From NCBI GenBank assembly GCA_040756745.1, contig JBFLYO010000011.1:1-64000 (forward strand): DNA of 64,000 nucleotides, written 5' to 3'. Of this stretch, positions 18,446 to 29,399 are shown piece by piece; the stretch's first letter is position 1, and each line of letters opens with the position of its first letter. The stretch is from JBFLYO01 sp040756745 (lineage in GTDB: Bacteria; Bacteroidota; Ignavibacteria; UBA10030; UBA6906). Made by a program: the position numbers and the translations under genes. The notes under the pieces are model-generated. The model was given only the letters and a program-made list of their open reading frames with translations, had not been told where the DNA came from and did no database searches.

Positions 18446-19726
18446 ATGCGTGACTTCCAGCGCCACCTCTCGAACGCCTTTTACGCCCTGATCAGTCTAC
18501 CCTCCACAGCGATGGGGTTTGCGCTCTCCATCCAGATCTCTGCGCTCAGCTGGCTTCTGACGACGCAGTACAACCTCGACATTCATCAGGTCGGCATCGT
18601 CTGGGCGGCGGGCCCCCTTGCGGGGATCGTGGGACAGGTCGTCATCGGGCTCATCAGCGACCGGGTCTGGTTCTGGGGAGGACGGCGGCGTCCGTTCATT
18701 CTTATCGGCGGACTTCTTGCGGCCCTGATGCTTTTTGCCCTTCCCAACATCAGTGCGATCGACCGGACCCTCGGCCTCGGCAACATCCTTCTTGTAGCGA
18801 TAACGATTGCGCTCACGCTCGATCTTGCCATCAACATCAGCTTCAACCCGACGCGCTCAGTGATCGCCGACGTGACCCCGGGAGGGGTTGCGCGTACCAA
18901 GGGATACACCTGGATGCAGACAATTTCTGGGTTCTTCGGCGTTCTGGCGTACGTCATCGGCGCGGCGGCGGGAAACATTGTGCTGATTTATGTCGGTGTC
19001 GCAACGGTCTTCCTCTTTTCGATCGTGCCGATTCTCTTTGTCACCGAGCCGCGCACGCTGGGCACCGCGCAGTCCGCTGGACAAACGCAGGAGGAGGGAT
19101 CGTCCGCGACGCAGTGGGGGCAGCTCCTTCGGATTTACGGAGCTCACGCTTTCTCCTGGATCGGTGTGCAGACGATGTTCGTCTACATCATCGCGTTTAT
19201 TCAGCAGAAGATGACCTTTACGGAGGACGCCGCCCTGCACACAGGCCAGGTGATCTCGATTTCCTTCGCGATTCTGAACACCGTTGGTTTTCTCCTTCCG
19301 GCACCGATTCTGGAGCCGCTCGCGAAGCGGTTCGGGAGGGTTCGCGTTCACCTGACTGCCGTCGCGATCATGGCCGCCGGCTACTTCGGCGTCATGGCAG
19401 CCGGAGCGACGCCTCTGGTCCTGTATGTGCTGATGGCCGTGCTCGGCATCGGCTGGGCATCGATCGTTTCTCTGCCATTTGCGATCATGACGGAGAAGGT
19501 CGACAGGTCCCGGATGGGATTCTTCATGGGGATATTCAATCTCTCTGTTGTTCTTCCACAGTTGTTTGTCAGTCTGGTTCTGGGCAAAGTCATCCTGGAT
19601 GCGCCGGACAAGTCGGTGATATTCCTGATCAGCGGCGTCACGCTCGCTGCGTCAGCCCTTGGATGGCTGCTCGTCAGGGACTCGGGGAAGGGGGGGACCG
19701 CCCAGCCGCCTGGAGGAGGACATTGA
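18446..19726 (+). CDS. MFS sugar transporter, SLC45/GPH-like (first copy)
   Basis: 426 residues with about 11-12 membrane segments. The cytoplasmic loop between TM2 and TM3 has the pattern LISDRVWFWGGRRRPFILIG, the D-R-x-x-x-x-x-G-R-R-R-P signature of SLC45-type sucrose/maltose:H+ symporters. It lies between a cytoplasmic maltosyltransferase and an ABC importer, so malto-oligosaccharides or sucrose are likely substrates. Its stop codon overlaps the TTG start of the next gene. A related but distinct transporter is encoded at 22797. Confidence 0.8.
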   Translation: MRDFQRHLSNAFYALISLPSTAMGFALSIQISALSWLLTTQYNLDIHQVGIVWAAGPLAGIVGQVVIGLISDRVWFWGGRRRPFILIGGLLAALMLFALPNISAIDRTLGLGNILLVAITIALTLDLAINISFNPTRSVIADVTPGGVARTKGYTWMQTISGFFGVLAYVIGAAAGNIVLIYVGVATVFLFSIVPILFVTEPRTLGTAQSAGQTQEEGSSATQWGQLLRIYGAHAFSWIGVQTMFVYIIAFIQQKMTFTEDAALHTGQVISISFAILNTVGFLLPAPILEPLAKRFGRVRVHLTAVAIMAAGYFGVMAAGATPLVLYVLMAVLGIGWASIVSLPFAIMTEKVDRSRMGFFMGIFNLSVVLPQLFVSLVLGKVILDAPDKSVIFLISGVTLAASALGWLLVRDSGKGGTAQPPGGGH

Positions 19727-20976
19727 AGTCCCTCCGCCGTGCCGCACTGATCGGGTTGATTGTCCTCGTTGCACTCCCGCTTGCCTCTCTCCCCGGGTGC
19801 CGCAAGGAGAACGGAGGGAAAATCCGGATCACCATCTGGCATCAGGACCGCATCGACGTCCGGCTGGTCCTTGAGCGCCAGCTTGCCCGGTTCATGACAT
19901 TGCATCCGGAGGTCCGGGTGGAGCAGCTCTTCAAGGAGACCGAGCAACTCCGCTCCGGCTTCATCATTGCTGCACTTGCGGGGCAGGGGCCGGAGATCGT
20001 CTATGGGCCCTCGGACCAGATCGGGCCGTTCGAGAAGATGGGGATCATCCTTCCGCTCGATACGCTCTTGGAGCGGGACTGGATCGAGCGGTATGACCCG
20101 CGCGGCATGACATGGTACAAGGGGCACCTGTATCAGGTGGCCGACAAGCTCGGGAACCATCTGACGCTGGTCTATAACAAAAAGCTTGTGCCGGTCCCCC
20201 CCGCAACGGACCGTGAATTGAAGGAGATCGGCAAGAAGCTCACCGTCGACCTGAATGGTGACGGAAAGATCGACCGCTACGGGCTGGCATGGAACTACAC
20301 GGAGCCCTTCTTTTTCATTCCCTTTATGACGGGATTCGGGGGCTGGGTCATGGACGACAGCGGGACGCCGACGCTGGACAGCAGGGGGACCGTCGACGGA
20401 CTGAAGTTCATCAAAGCACTGCGCGACACGGCGATGATCATCCCGAGCGAAGCAGATTACGAAATCGCCGATATTCTGTTCAAGGACGGAAACGCGGCGA
20501 TGATCATCAACGGCGACTGGTCATGGGCGGGGTATCTGAAGGCGGGGCTCGACATCGGCGTGGCTCCGCTCCCGAAGATCACTTCAACCGGCCTCTGGTG
20601 CGGCACGATGGTGTCGCCCAAGGGCTTTTCGCTGAACGTCAATATCACGCCGGAGAAAGAGACCTGGGCGCTCGAGTTGATCAGGTTCCTGATGTCAGAA
20701 GAAAACCAGCTCGAGGCAGCCAAAGAGCTGTACACCATGCCGACGCTCAGGAGCCTGCAGGCGAGCGACTTCGTCCGGCGGAATGAGATTCTCTACAATT
20801 CACGCCTCCAGATCGACCATGGCCGCCCGATGCCGGTGGTGCCGGAACTCCGGGCAATCTGGGATGCCATGCGGCCTGCGTATCAGGCAGTGCTCGCCGG
20901 CACCATGACGGCAGAGGCAGCTGCTCGCGACATGCAGGCAACCGCGCTGCGCCGTATCAGGGAGATGAACGAGTAA
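19723..20976 (+). CDS. Maltodextrin-type ABC transporter substrate-binding lipoprotein (MalE-like)
   Basis: 417 residues. The start is a TTG at 19723 inside a TTGA overlap with the previous stop, preceded by a GGAGGAGGA ribosome site. A lipoprotein signal follows, with Cys at residue 26 after ...LASLPG. The fold is that of family 1 extracellular solute-binding proteins: ITIWHQ near the N-terminus, PEIVYGPSDQIGPFEKMG, and WYKGHLYQVADKLGNHLTLVYNKK split into two halves at about residues 128 and 140. An EF-like DLNGDGKIDRYGLAW segment (about 168-182) is common in this family. Binds malto-oligosaccharides in the periplasm by context; affinity unproven. Confidence 0.85.
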   Translation: MKSLRRAALIGLIVLVALPLASLPGCRKENGGKIRITIWHQDRIDVRLVLERQLARFMTLHPEVRVEQLFKETEQLRSGFIIAALAGQGPEIVYGPSDQIGPFEKMGIILPLDTLLERDWIERYDPRGMTWYKGHLYQVADKLGNHLTLVYNKKLVPVPPATDRELKEIGKKLTVDLNGDGKIDRYGLAWNYTEPFFFIPFMTGFGGWVMDDSGTPTLDSRGTVDGLKFIKALRDTAMIIPSEADYEIADILFKDGNAAMIINGDWSWAGYLKAGLDIGVAPLPKITSTGLWCGTMVSPKGFSLNVNITPEKETWALELIRFLMSEENQLEAAKELYTMPTLRSLQASDFVRRNEILYNSRLQIDHGRPMPVVPELRAIWDAMRPAYQAVLAGTMTAEAAARDMQATALRRIREMNE

Positions 20977-20980
20977 CGCC

Positions 20981-21889
20981 ATGAGCGGATCACGATCGCT
21001 CCGTCAGCGCCTGTTCGTGTTCTTCCTGGTTGCCCCCGCCTTCCTGGTCCTCTTCGGTGTGGTGATCTATCCCTTCTTCTACAACGTCATCATATCCCTC
21101 TCGAACATGAATCTCAGCCACATCCGTGACTGGAGGATCATTGGATTCGATCAGTACTTCAGGGTGTTCACCGAGCCGTCGCAACCAGATTTTTACATCG
21201 TGTTCCTCAAGACGGTGATCTGGACGGTGGTCAATATTGCCTGCCACGTGGTGATCGGCGTCTTCCTAGCCCTCGTCCTGAACCAGAAGGAGATCAGGGG
21301 CAAGGCCGGCTTCCGTGCGATTCTGGTTCTTCCCTGGGCTGTGCCGCAGCTGATCGTCGCGCTCACTTGGCGGGGCATGTTCAACTACGAATACGGCGCA
21401 ATAAACCTGATGCTGACCCAGTGGTTCGGCCTTCCGGGCGTCCAGTGGCTGAAGCAGCCGCTTGAAGCATTCATCGCCGTGATCATCACCAACGTCTGGC
21501 TCGGGTTTCCGTTCATGATGGTCATCGCACTGGGCGCACTGCAGAGCATCCCGCACGATCTTTATGAGGCGGCGGACATCGACGGGGCGTCCTGGTACCA
21601 CAAGCTCAGGAACATCACGATCCCGCTCATCAGGCCCGTGATGGTCCCGGCGATAACCCTCGGGACGATCTGGACCTTCAACAACCTGAACATCGTCTGG
21701 CTTGTCAGCAACGCAGGCGAGCCGTCGGACCAGACCCACCTCCTCGTATCGTTCGTCTACAAGGCGGCCTTCAATTTCTACCGTTACGGCTATGGTGCCG
21801 CGTTATCGATGGTGATTTTCTTTATCCTCCTTGGCTTCAGTCTCAGCTTTATGCGAAAGGCGAGGGTGACGGAAAATGTCTATGCCTGA
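20981..21889 (+). CDS. ABC sugar transporter permease, MalF-like
   Basis: 302 residues with six predicted membrane segments, the first at about 11-33. The EAA loop that docks the ATPase is present: EAADIDGASWYHKLRNITIP (about residues 198-217). It begins 4 bp after the binding-protein gene and forms a heterodimer with the product of the next gene. It lacks the long periplasmic P2 loop of enteric MalF, being of the shorter type common outside enterics. Confidence 0.9.
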   Translation: MSGSRSLRQRLFVFFLVAPAFLVLFGVVIYPFFYNVIISLSNMNLSHIRDWRIIGFDQYFRVFTEPSQPDFYIVFLKTVIWTVVNIACHVVIGVFLALVLNQKEIRGKAGFRAILVLPWAVPQLIVALTWRGMFNYEYGAINLMLTQWFGLPGVQWLKQPLEAFIAVIITNVWLGFPFMMVIALGALQSIPHDLYEAADIDGASWYHKLRNITIPLIRPVMVPAITLGTIWTFNNLNIVWLVSNAGEPSDQTHLLVSFVYKAAFNFYRYGYGAALSMVIFFILLGFSLSFMRKARVTENVYA

Positions 21890-21907
21890 GGAAACCGGAA
21901 TCGCACG

Positions 21908-22750
21908 ATGAAATCGGGAAAGCGAAAGACCCTGCTGCGCGTTTCAGCCAGTTATGTCGTACTGGCATTCTTTGTCCTTGTGGCCCTCTTCCCCGTATGG
22001 CAGATCATCTCGATCTCTCTCCGGCCGGCCGACCGGCTGCTCTCGACGACACTCGAACTCATTCCCAGGAACGCGTCATTCAACAACTATGTCGCGCTCT
22101 TCAGCGAGCGACCGTTCCTGCTCTGGCTGGTCAACAGCACCCTCGTTGCAGGAGCCGTGACGCTCACCGGCGTGGTACTCGCCTCCACCTGCGGCTATGC
22201 ACTCTCCCGATTCCGGTTCATCGGCAAGAAACTCGGCATGCTGAGTCTGCTTGTCACGCAGATGTTCCCGGCCACGATGCTGCTGTTGCCGATGTACATC
22301 ATGCTGGTCAAACTGCACCTGATCAATAGCTACCTCGGGATCGTGATTATGTACACGGCCACTGCGCTTCCCTTCTGCATCTGGCAGATGAAAGGATACT
22401 ACGATACGCTCCCGGTGAGTCTGGAGGAAGCGGGAAGGATCGACGGGTGCAATCAGTTTCAGACGCTCACCAGGATTATCCTGCCGCTCGCGGCGCCTGC
22501 ACTGGTGATCACCGCGCTGTTCTCGTTCATGGCGGCGTGGACAGAATACGTTGTCGCCGCTCAGATTCTCCAGGACACGGACCTCTGGACGCTTCCGCTC
22601 GGTCTCAAATCGTTCGAGTCGAACATGGGGTCCGAGTGGGGACTGTACGGCGCCGCCTCGATGATCGTGACCGTCCCTGTGGTGATTCTCTTCCTCTCCC
22701 TGAGCCGGTGGCTTGTCTCGGGGCTGACGCTCGGAAGCGTCAAGGGATGA
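21908..22750 (+). CDS. ABC sugar transporter permease, MalG-like
   Basis: 280 residues with six membrane segments and the EAA motif EEAGRIDGCNQFQTLTRIIL (about residues 176-195). A GAGGAAA ribosome site precedes the ATG. It pairs with the MalF-like permease just upstream. No ATP-binding gene follows; the next gene encodes another MFS transporter. The system therefore needs an ATPase encoded elsewhere, as with multi-system MsmK/MsiK-type ATPases. Confidence 0.9.
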   Translation: MKSGKRKTLLRVSASYVVLAFFVLVALFPVWQIISISLRPADRLLSTTLELIPRNASFNNYVALFSERPFLLWLVNSTLVAGAVTLTGVVLASTCGYALSRFRFIGKKLGMLSLLVTQMFPATMLLLPMYIMLVKLHLINSYLGIVIMYTATALPFCIWQMKGYYDTLPVSLEEAGRIDGCNQFQTLTRIILPLAAPALVITALFSFMAAWTEYVVAAQILQDTDLWTLPLGLKSFESNMGSEWGLYGAASMIVTVPVVILFLSLSRWLVSGLTLGSVKG

Positions 22751-22796
22751 CCGCCGGGATGTTCGTCCACTGTCCGTTCAACCTTCGCGCCAATCC

Positions 22797-24110
22797 ATGA
22801 CAAGACCACGGCTTGCTTTTTGGCAGATCTGGAACATGAGTTTTGGGTTCCTCGGCATTCAGTTCGGATTTGCACTGCAGAATGCGAACGTCAGCCGCAT
22901 CTTTGAGACCCTCGGCGCGAAAATCGATGAGATCCCGATCCTCTGGATCGCCGCGCCTACCACAGGGTTGATCGTCCAGCCGATCATCGGGTATATGAGT
23001 GACCGGACCTGGGGGAAGCTTGGTCGCCGGCGACCCTATTTCCTGACGGGTGCCGTGCTCGCATCGCTGGCTCTCCTGATCATGCCGAATTCGCCGGCGC
23101 TCTGGTTTGCCGCGATGATGTTGTGGGTGATGGATGCGTCGATCAACATCTCTATGGAACCGTTCCGGGCACTCGTCGCTGATTTGCTCCCTTCCGAGCA
23201 GCGTACGGCCGGGTTTGCCGTGCAGAGTTTCTTTATCGGTGTCGGTGCAGTTGTTGCCTCCGCGTTTCCGTACATGCTGCATACCTGGTTCGGGATCGCG
23301 AACACGGCGGCGGAGGGTCAGATCCCCCCCTCGGTGATCTTTTCATTCTATGCCGGTGCGGCGGCCTTTATTGGTGCTGTAGGGTGGACGGTGTTCCGGA
23401 CAACGGAATATCCGCCGGTGGACCTTGAGGAGTTCAGGCGAATGAAGCGGGAACGGAAGGGGCTCGCAGTAGCGGCGTCGGAGATTTTTGCCAACCTGCG
23501 GCACATGCCGAAGACGATGGCACAGCTCGCGGTGGTGCAGTTCTTCTCCTGGTTTGCCCTCTTCTGCATGTGGATCTATACCACTGGCGCGGTCACGAGC
23601 CACCTCTACCACACTTCCGACCCGACGACCGCCGCGTACAATCAGGGGGCTGATTGGGTCGGCGTGCTCTTCGCGGTCTACAACGGTTGCGCCGCTGTGG
23701 CCGCCTTCTTCATTCCGCTGCTCGCCGCCAGGACGAGCCGGAAGACCGCCCACATGGTAAGCCTCGTGTGCGGCGGGCTGGGTCTCGCCTCCCTTGTGGT
23801 CATCACCGACCCAATGCTCCTGCTGATTTCGATGGTGGGGGTAGGGATTGCCTGGGCAAGCATACTTTCGATGCCCTATGCAATCCTCGCGGGGGCCCTT
23901 CCGCCGGAGAAAATGGGGGTGTATATGGGGATATTCAATTTCTTCATTGTCATCCCCCAGATCACAGCTGCCGGCATTCTCGGATCGCTCATGCGGCTCG
24001 TACTCTACGACGATGCGATGAACGCCATCCTGCTCGGCGGGCTGTCGATGATCGTCGCTGCTGCTGTAACGATGATCGTGCGCGACGTTGATGAGGGGAG
24101 GCAAGCATGA
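22797..24110 (+). CDS. MFS sugar transporter, SLC45/MalT-like (second copy)
   Basis: 437 residues and about 12 membrane segments. The N-terminus has the MalT-type pattern [18 protein letters not shown], followed by [19 protein letters not shown] between TM2 and TM3. This type imports maltose with protons in other Gram-negative bacteria. It is more typical of MalT than the copy at 18446. It ends the plus-strand operon; only 16 bp separate its stop from the convergent dehydrogenase gene, with no evident terminator. Confidence 0.85.
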   Translation: MTRPRLAFWQIWNMSFGFLGIQFGFALQNANVSRIFETLGAKIDEIPILWIAAPTTGLIVQPIIGYMSDRTWGKLGRRRPYFLTGAVLASLALLIMPNSPALWFAAMMLWVMDASINISMEPFRALVADLLPSEQRTAGFAVQSFFIGVGAVVASAFPYMLHTWFGIANTAAEGQIPPSVIFSFYAGAAAFIGAVGWTVFRTTEYPPVDLEEFRRMKRERKGLAVAASEIFANLRHMPKTMAQLAVVQFFSWFALFCMWIYTTGAVTSHLYHTSDPTTAAYNQGADWVGVLFAVYNGCAAVAAFFIPLLAARTSRKTAHMVSLVCGGLGLASLVVITDPMLLLISMVGVGIAWASILSMPYAILAGALPPEKMGVYMGIFNFFIVIPQITAAGILGSLMRLVLYDDAMNAILLGGLSMIVAAAVTMIVRDVDEGRQA

Positions 24111-24126
24111 TAAGGGGAGTGGGCAA

Positions 24127-24912
24127 TCACACCGGCGTGTAACCGTAGCCGGTAAACCCTCCGTCGACGGCGATGCACTGCCCCGTAATATATGAGGCGG
24201 CAGGCATGCAGAGAAACGCCACCGCGGCCGCAACTTCCTCAGGTTCACCCACCCGCCCAAGTGGAGTGCGGGCCACGACAGACGCCATGTACTCCGGACG
24301 CTTGAGAACCGCCTCCGCAAGCGGCGTCCGGATATACCATGGGGCTACCGCATTGACGCGGATTCCCTCTCCTGCCCACTCTGCTGCAAGATATCGTGTG
24401 AGGTGAATAAGTCCCGCCTTGCTCATTGCGTACGGCGAGCCGGTTCCCACGCTGAGCATCCCCGCGACGGAGGTAACGTTGACGATATTTCCTTTGCTCG
24501 CCCGGAGCAGCGGGTAACAGCGGCGGCACACGTCGTACGCTGCCATGAGGTTCGTGTTCACCAGGAGGTCGATTTCTTCCGGGGCATACGCGGCCGTCTT
24601 CTTCCTGATATTCGTACCGACGTTATTGACAAGGATGTCCAGCGAACCCCAGAGCGCTTCCATCCGCTCCAACGCACTTTCCCGCGACCGCGGGTTCGTA
24701 ACGTCACCTGCAATGCCGTGAGCATTCCACCCACGGTCCGCCCATTCTCTGAGGCGCATGCGCAGCTCCGGCTCGCCCCGTGCAATCACGAACACCTCCG
24801 CTCCCAGCGCCAGGAACTCTTCGGCGACGGCGCGGCCGATGCCCTTCGAACCCCCCGTGATAAGGGCTTTCATCCCTTGAAGTGACCAGCGGTTGATGGT
24901 TGTGGGGATCAT
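24127..24912 (-). CDS. Short-chain dehydrogenase/reductase (tropinone-reductase-like SDR)
   Basis: 261 residues from the ATG at 24912, which lies 8 bp after the upstream stop; an ATG at 24957 would overlap the upstream gene. Rossmann motif [11 protein letters not shown] near the N-terminus, NNVG in the middle, catalytic Ser in the VTSVAG block and Y-A-M-S-K (Tyr and Lys) about a dozen residues later, and DGGFTGYGY at the C-terminus. The [14 protein letters not shown] opening is typical of tropinone-reductase-like SDRs, which are usually NADPH-dependent. The substrate is unknown; linkage to the debranching fusion suggests a sugar or a ketone released with it, but this is weak inference. Confidence 0.85.
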   Translation of the reverse strand: MIPTTINRWSLQGMKALITGGSKGIGRAVAEEFLALGAEVFVIARGEPELRMRLREWADRGWNAHGIAGDVTNPRSRESALERMEALWGSLDILVNNVGTNIRKKTAAYAPEEIDLLVNTNLMAAYDVCRRCYPLLRASKGNIVNVTSVAGMLSVGTGSPYAMSKAGLIHLTRYLAAEWAGEGIRVNAVAPWYIRTPLAEAVLKRPEYMASVVARTPLGRVGEPEEVAAAVAFLCMPAASYITGQCIAVDGGFTGYGYTPV

Positions 24913-24919
24913 GGCGGCT

Positions 24920-27900
24920 TCATCGGCGGGGGTGAGCGATGAGCATGTCGTAGACATTCGTGTCGGTGCGGTGCTCTTTACCTCCTCCGTTCCACTCTCC
25001 TTGTTCCAGGTTCACCGTCCTGAACTCGCCGAGCCCTGCGCCGCCATGATCGTCCTGCGCGCCTGCAGCAACGCTGAACGTCCACGAGGGTGTCGGTGTG
25101 CCAAGCAGAGCCCGCGGAATCGCCCACCGGACAGTGCCGGACGAGACATCGCCGAACGGCTGGCGTGCATCCTCCTCGTCGGGAAGATACACAGCAAGGA
25201 TCTTTCCTGAAGCATCTTCGAGCTGTACCCCTCCCCCCACGTACACGATCTTCTCGTATGCATGCCGGGAATCGAGTTCGAGGTTCGCATTCCGACCGAT
25301 GGCAAGTCGTCCCGAACCCGTAAGTCCGTCTTCATCGATGGCAATCGCTGCAAACGTGAGTTGAAACCCGTACTCCGGATGCCAACCCGGATCGGACAGC
25401 GCACGGAAGCTGAGCACGAAATACAGGTATGCAGTGTCAATTGATACCGTCAAGCGTCTGATATCGAAGGAGCCCGGGGTGAAATTGTCATTGAGGGGAT
25501 ATGTGTACCTCCCGGTTCCGCGGTCGTCGAACACGGGATCTTCGGCGTCGACAACTCCCCTTGCGTGTATGTTCCGACGCACGATCTGTTCATGTGAGAG
25601 CAGCGGATATGGCGGCGGCTGAATCGATGCGAGTCCCGCTCTCAGCACGGGCCTGGCAAAGGGAACCACGGGTGGGACCTTCGCGGAGAGCGGAGCAAGG
25701 AGTCGCTGCTCCGTGAACGCAACGGGCCGGTCGCTTTGTGTTACGCTCGGCCTCCCCCGCTGAAGCCTGACCTGAGTCTTCCCGGTGGAAGGGAGACGAA
25801 ATTGAACGGCCCTCCGTTCGCGATCTGAAACCTGGAGGAATATGCTGGCGAAAATGCTGTCCGTGATGCCTTCGCTGCTCAGGGTAATCCATTGTGTTGC
25901 CCCGGATCCTGCGATCTCAACGGTAATTTCTGATCCGTTGGTGTTGACGCGCGCGCGTGCGCTCCGCAGCTCAGGTGGCAGATGCGGGGTCAGGGTGAGC
26001 GTACGGGCCTTGTGGCGGTAGTCGATGCCAAGATAATCATCATAGAAATTCCTGACGAACTCTGCAAGATTCCAGGCCTGGGAAACCGTACCCGACAGCC
26101 GGGGCTCCCGTTCACGGGGGTGTGGTATCGCATCGAGGAGTTCCGATTGGGAGCCCACCGCTGCACGATCGAGAATCTGGTGGACCGCGTTGTCCGTGAG
26201 CGTGTATGCGGTGCCCGGCCGGTTGATTCTGCAGAGCTCCGAAACCAGCGGTCCCTGAAGCCACGTCCAGACGGTGCCATTGTGATATGCGGCGTCCTTC
26301 GGGTATCGCGACTGGTACTGGTGATAGGGATGGAACCCGGGGTCGTCCTGCGACAGACTTGCGACTCCGTACGGATACGTCAGCTTCGATGTCACGCGCA
26401 GCGTCATCCCCGTGCGCGTCGAGTCGTCGAGCAGCGGCCCGGTGAAGATCTGATTCGGGCGAAGTCTCATGTCGGCCCGTCCGTCTGCCAGGAGGCGGTC
26501 TGCGATTCCACCGCGTGACACAAAGTGAGTGAGGAAATTCCTCTTCAGGCGAACGAGCGCGTCGTTCCATGAACGTGCGGAAATGACATCGGCGAACTGC
26601 GTTGCGAGTTCGATACCTGTCTCCAGTTGCGCCGCCCAGAGCGCCTGGATGTCGTTTGCCCTGTTTCCCCGCGGGCTCCAGGGTCCGTCCGGCCCCACAG
26701 CGTCCATCCAGGTTTCGGCGTCGCCGTGGCAGAGGAATCCGAGGGAATCTGTGTGATAACGGAGCGTTCCCTCAATCGATCGAAGGACGATGGGGTACAT
26801 TTCCAATCCAAACCTATCGTTGCCGGAGCGCCGGAGGTACTCGCGGACCATCATGACGAACCGTGGAGTTCCGTCAGCGGTGTTGTAGGCCGTGTCGGTT
26901 GCCGACACATAGTTCGGAATCCGCCCGAAGTTCGTCGAAAGAGAATCTCGATTCTGGAGGTCGGCGAAGGATTGAAGGATGTCTCGTGCAAGTTCGTACC
27001 GTCCCGTGACGAGCGCCGCGCCCGGGAGTGCAATAAAGGTATCTCGACCCCAATAATTGTCGAACCAGGGAAGCCCCGCATAGATTCCCGTTGATCCCCG
27101 ACGCATGACCAGCGCGTCGAGTGAAAGGTTCGCCCAGGCAAGCGCCTTGTCGAACCGATCATCCCCTGTTCGGACGCCGGCGGCCGAGAGCAGACGTTCC
27201 ATTCTTTCGTGGCGCTGTTCGATCAGCGTTGGGAGGGTCTGCGCGATTCTCCTGGCCGCTGCTTCCGTCTGATCGCGTTCATCGCCGACGGCAACGATCA
27301 CGACATGGGTCCTCGCTCTGGTTGAGGCGAACGCGATGGGGCGCTGGAATTGCCTCCCTCCCTGACCTGTCGGCGTGCATCCAGGTGCATGTACCGTCAG
27401 CCAGACGGGAAAATCCTCCTTGAGCGTACGATGAAGGTGACGCAAGCGGGCGACCGAAGCAGTTTCTGAGGAAAGCGCGATGGACAGTGTGGAGTCCCGC
27501 CTCGCGTCGGCAAAATGCGGCACCATGATCGCCTCTGTCGGGTGAGGCGACGTCAGGATGATCGCAAATGCAGAGAGCTCATCGAGAGGATGGAGTTCTT
27601 CCATGATCCCGTCCGGATAGACCCGGCGGAGGTAACCGGGATACACGGTGGCGATTGCGGCACGCCGGTCAAGCTCTCGTCCATCGACCGATAGGATATA
27701 GTCATCCAGGTATTTATGGCTCTCTACATGAAGACCCTGCCAGGTCGTCCTGTTGGTACCGTTCGTTTCACCAAACAGAAACGCTGACCGCTTGTCGGTG
27801 TACACAAATTCCCTTGATCCCCCTTTGACGGTGATGCCGAGCCGATCGATCGTCAGAGATGTTCCCCAAAAATGCCGTAAAATCGTGCCGATCCGCGCCT

Positions 27901-29083
27901 GCCAGTTCACCCAGTTGTGTCCTTCAGGGTGCTCTTCATAATGCACCCGGTACCCGCGATACTTCATGACATCCCTCATACGGCGGGTCTCCGCGGCGGC
28001 GTCGTGCAGAGTTCCTGTGTCGAGATAGACATCGATGTCCCGCCTCGGTCGCCGGTCGAATTCGTCGATCAAGCGTGAATTTTCCCACCAGAACGCCGGA
28101 GATTGTGCAGCATAACCGCCAAACAGATCGGAACGCGTGAGGGCCGCATACGCGGCAAACAGTCCGCCGAGTGATGCGCCCATGACGGCGTTATCTCTGG
28201 GATTCGCGCTCAATGGGTAACGACCCCGTAGAAAGGGAATAAGTTCGGAGGAAAGTGCGTTCACGAATGTGTCGCTCAGGGCGTACTCTTTCAACCGCAT
28301 ACTCGTCCGCGAATCGGCGGGGTTGGTCCTTGGGTCAAGAAAGACGCAAATAACCGGGCGGATAGCACGGTCGGCGATGAGGTTGTCCAGAATGACATTC
28401 ATGCGTGCGAGGCTCAGATACTCACCGCCGTCGGCGACGAACAGCGTCGGGAACGCATGTTTCGGTGCGGCGTCGCCCGGGGGGCGATAGACGTAGACGT
28501 GCTGAAGATGCCCGAGGACTTTGCTGTGATAGAGGATCGTATCGATATTGCCGTGCGCGACATCTGGACGCAACCGAGTTTCGGGAGGGTCAACGTAGCC
28601 AGGCATCCGCACCTCAGAATTCTCGCCATACCCCCCCAATGCCCGGCGGTCGTTGAACGGGTCGAGCATCCAGAGTGAATCCACAATGAGTTTGTACTCG
28701 AACCGTGCTTTGCGTGGGACCTTCAGTGTGAAGTGGAAGAAATCAGTGCCCGGGAGCCTTTCCATCTGATGCAGGAAAGGGTTCCACCCGTTAAAATCCC
28801 CGGCCACGTTCACACGGGAAGCCCTCCCCGAGTAGACGAACGAGACTGTTGAATCCCCGATGACCGGCGACCGGCGGCGAGCGATCCCGTTGACAAACGC
28901 CTGGATGGCGTCCGAGCGCTGCGCGCTGTCCGTCATGTTCTCAACGCGCCGGACAAATGCGGTCAGCGATTCTTCAGGACCGGTCTGAGTTGATACGCCG
29001 TTGAGTGTCTGTGCCGCGCCCGCGTAGCTCATCGCAAGACTCAACGTCGCGATGCCAGCTGCACCAAACGTTGAAAGATTCAT
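24920..29083 (-). CDS. Fusion: CBM48-like, esterase, glycogen debranching enzyme, glucodextranase-type C-domain
   Basis: 1387 residues with signal peptide (about 1-24). Residues about 76-160 form a CBM48/AMPK-like module ([18 protein letters not shown]). Residues about 178-407 are an enterochelin-esterase-like alpha/beta-hydrolase: nucleophile Ser304 in GASLGG, acid candidate Asp in DVYLDTG, His389 in EGHNW. Residues about 408-1060 match amylo-alpha-1,6-glucosidase (GDE, GH133): [10 protein letters not shown] (about 674), ETWMDAVGP (about 790) and [10 protein letters not shown] (about 932). Residues about 1183-1387 resemble the C-terminal surface module of glucodextranase. Predicted to debranch alpha-glucans and remove ester substituents in the periplasm. 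GDE is normally a stand-alone cytoplasmic enzyme of about 650 residues, so secretion and fusion are unusual. The start overlaps the upstream small gene by 4 bp. Confidence 0.8.
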   Translation of the reverse strand: MNLSTFGAAGIATLSLAMSYAGAAQTLNGVSTQTGPEESLTAFVRRVENMTDSAQRSDAIQAFVNGIARRRSPVIGDSTVSFVYSGRASRVNVAGDFNGWNPFLHQMERLPGTDFFHFTLKVPRKARFEYKLIVDSLWMLDPFNDRRALGGYGENSEVRMPGYVDPPETRLRPDVAHGNIDTILYHSKVLGHLQHVYVYRPPGDAAPKHAFPTLFVADGGEYLSLARMNVILDNLIADRAIRPVICVFLDPRTNPADSRTSMRLKEYALSDTFVNALSSELIPFLRGRYPLSANPRDNAVMGASLGGLFAAYAALTRSDLFGGYAAQSPAFWWENSRLIDEFDRRPRRDIDVYLDTGTLHDAAAETRRMRDVMKYRGYRVHYEEHPEGHNWVNWQARIGTILRHFWGTSLTIDRLGITVKGGSREFVYTDKRSAFLFGETNGTNRTTWQGLHVESHKYLDDYILSVDGRELDRRAAIATVYPGYLRRVYPDGIMEELHPLDELSAFAIILTSPHPTEAIMVPHFADARRDSTLSIALSSETASVARLRHLHRTLKEDFPVWLTVHAPGCTPTGQGGRQFQRPIAFASTRARTHVVIVAVGDERDQTEAAARRIAQTLPTLIEQRHERMERLLSAAGVRTGDDRFDKALAWANLSLDALVMRRGSTGIYAGLPWFDNYWGRDTFIALPGAALVTGRYELARDILQSFADLQNRDSLSTNFGRIPNYVSATDTAYNTADGTPRFVMMVREYLRRSGNDRFGLEMYPIVLRSIEGTLRYHTDSLGFLCHGDAETWMDAVGPDGPWSPRGNRANDIQALWAAQLETGIELATQFADVISARSWNDALVRLKRNFLTHFVSRGGIADRLLADGRADMRLRPNQIFTGPLLDDSTRTGMTLRVTSKLTYPYGVASLSQDDPGFHPYHQYQSRYPKDAAYHNGTVWTWLQGPLVSELCRINRPGTAYTLTDNAVHQILDRAAVGSQSELLDAIPHPREREPRLSGTVSQAWNLAEFVRNFYDDYLGIDYRHKARTLTLTPHLPPELRSARARVNTNGSEITVEIAGSGATQWITLSSEGITDSIFASIFLQVSDRERRAVQFRLPSTGKTQVRLQRGRPSVTQSDRPVAFTEQRLLAPLSAKVPPVVPFARPVLRAGLASIQPPPYPLLSHEQIVRRNIHARGVVDAEDPVFDDRGTGRYTYPLNDNFTPGSFDIRRLTVSIDTAYLYFVLSFRALSDPGWHPEYGFQLTFAAIAIDEDGLTGSGRLAIGRNANLELDSRHAYEKIVYVGGGVQLEDASGKILAVYLPDEEDARQPFGDVSSGTVRWAIPRALLGTPTPSWTFSVAAGAQDDHGGAGLGEFRTVNLEQGEWNGGGKEHRTDTNVYDMLIAHPRR

Positions 29084-29298
29084 CTGTGAAATAAAATGGG
29101 AAGAAGAATGTACGCCGCGCTCATGCCCGCGATGATCAGGCAGATCATCGACCCTGATGCCCAGAAAAACATCTTCAGGTCACCGTCCCGTTGTCCGGAA
29201 ACCCGCAGTGCCTGCCGGAAGCTGAGTATGGCGCCGGTAAGCCCGGCCAGGAAGAGAATGCCGAAGCTGATGAAGAGAAGCAGGTCTAGTTTTGCCAT
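29080..29298 (-). CDS. Small two-helix membrane protein
   Basis: 72 residues from the ATG at 29298, with two hydrophobic helices (about 5-27 and 46-68) separated by a basic loop. Family not recognised. The 4-bp overlap with the debranching-fusion gene indicates translational coupling. A TATATT box ends five bases before the ATG, suggesting either a leaderless message or a start further upstream. Longer readings up to 29394 would run through the divergent promoter and add no recognisable domain. Confidence 0.5.
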   Translation of the reverse strand: MAKLDLLLFISFGILFLAGLTGAILSFRQALRVSGQRDGDLKMFFWASGSMICLIIAGMSAAYILLPILFHR

Positions 29299-29370
29299 AC
29301 CAGAATATACGAGATTCCGGAAGAAAATGGCCGACCTCCCCTTCCTGTCCGACCGGTGTTCCCTCAACGG

Positions 29371-29399
29371 TTGCAGTTCATGAAGCCAATGCATAGATT
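29371..29399 (+). promoter_or_regulatory. Promoter of the response-regulator unit
   Basis: TTGCAG and TAGATT are separated by 17 bases. Predicted start of RNA is near 29406, so ATGs at 29356 and 29380 lie upstream of the transcript and the ATG at 29425 is the likely start codon. Confidence 0.5.

Noticed and set aside
19114..19722. In-frame upstream extension of the MalE-like protein
   Set aside because: It overlaps the MFS gene and lacks any homology; the TTG at 19723 has a strong ribosome site and begins a lipoprotein signal.
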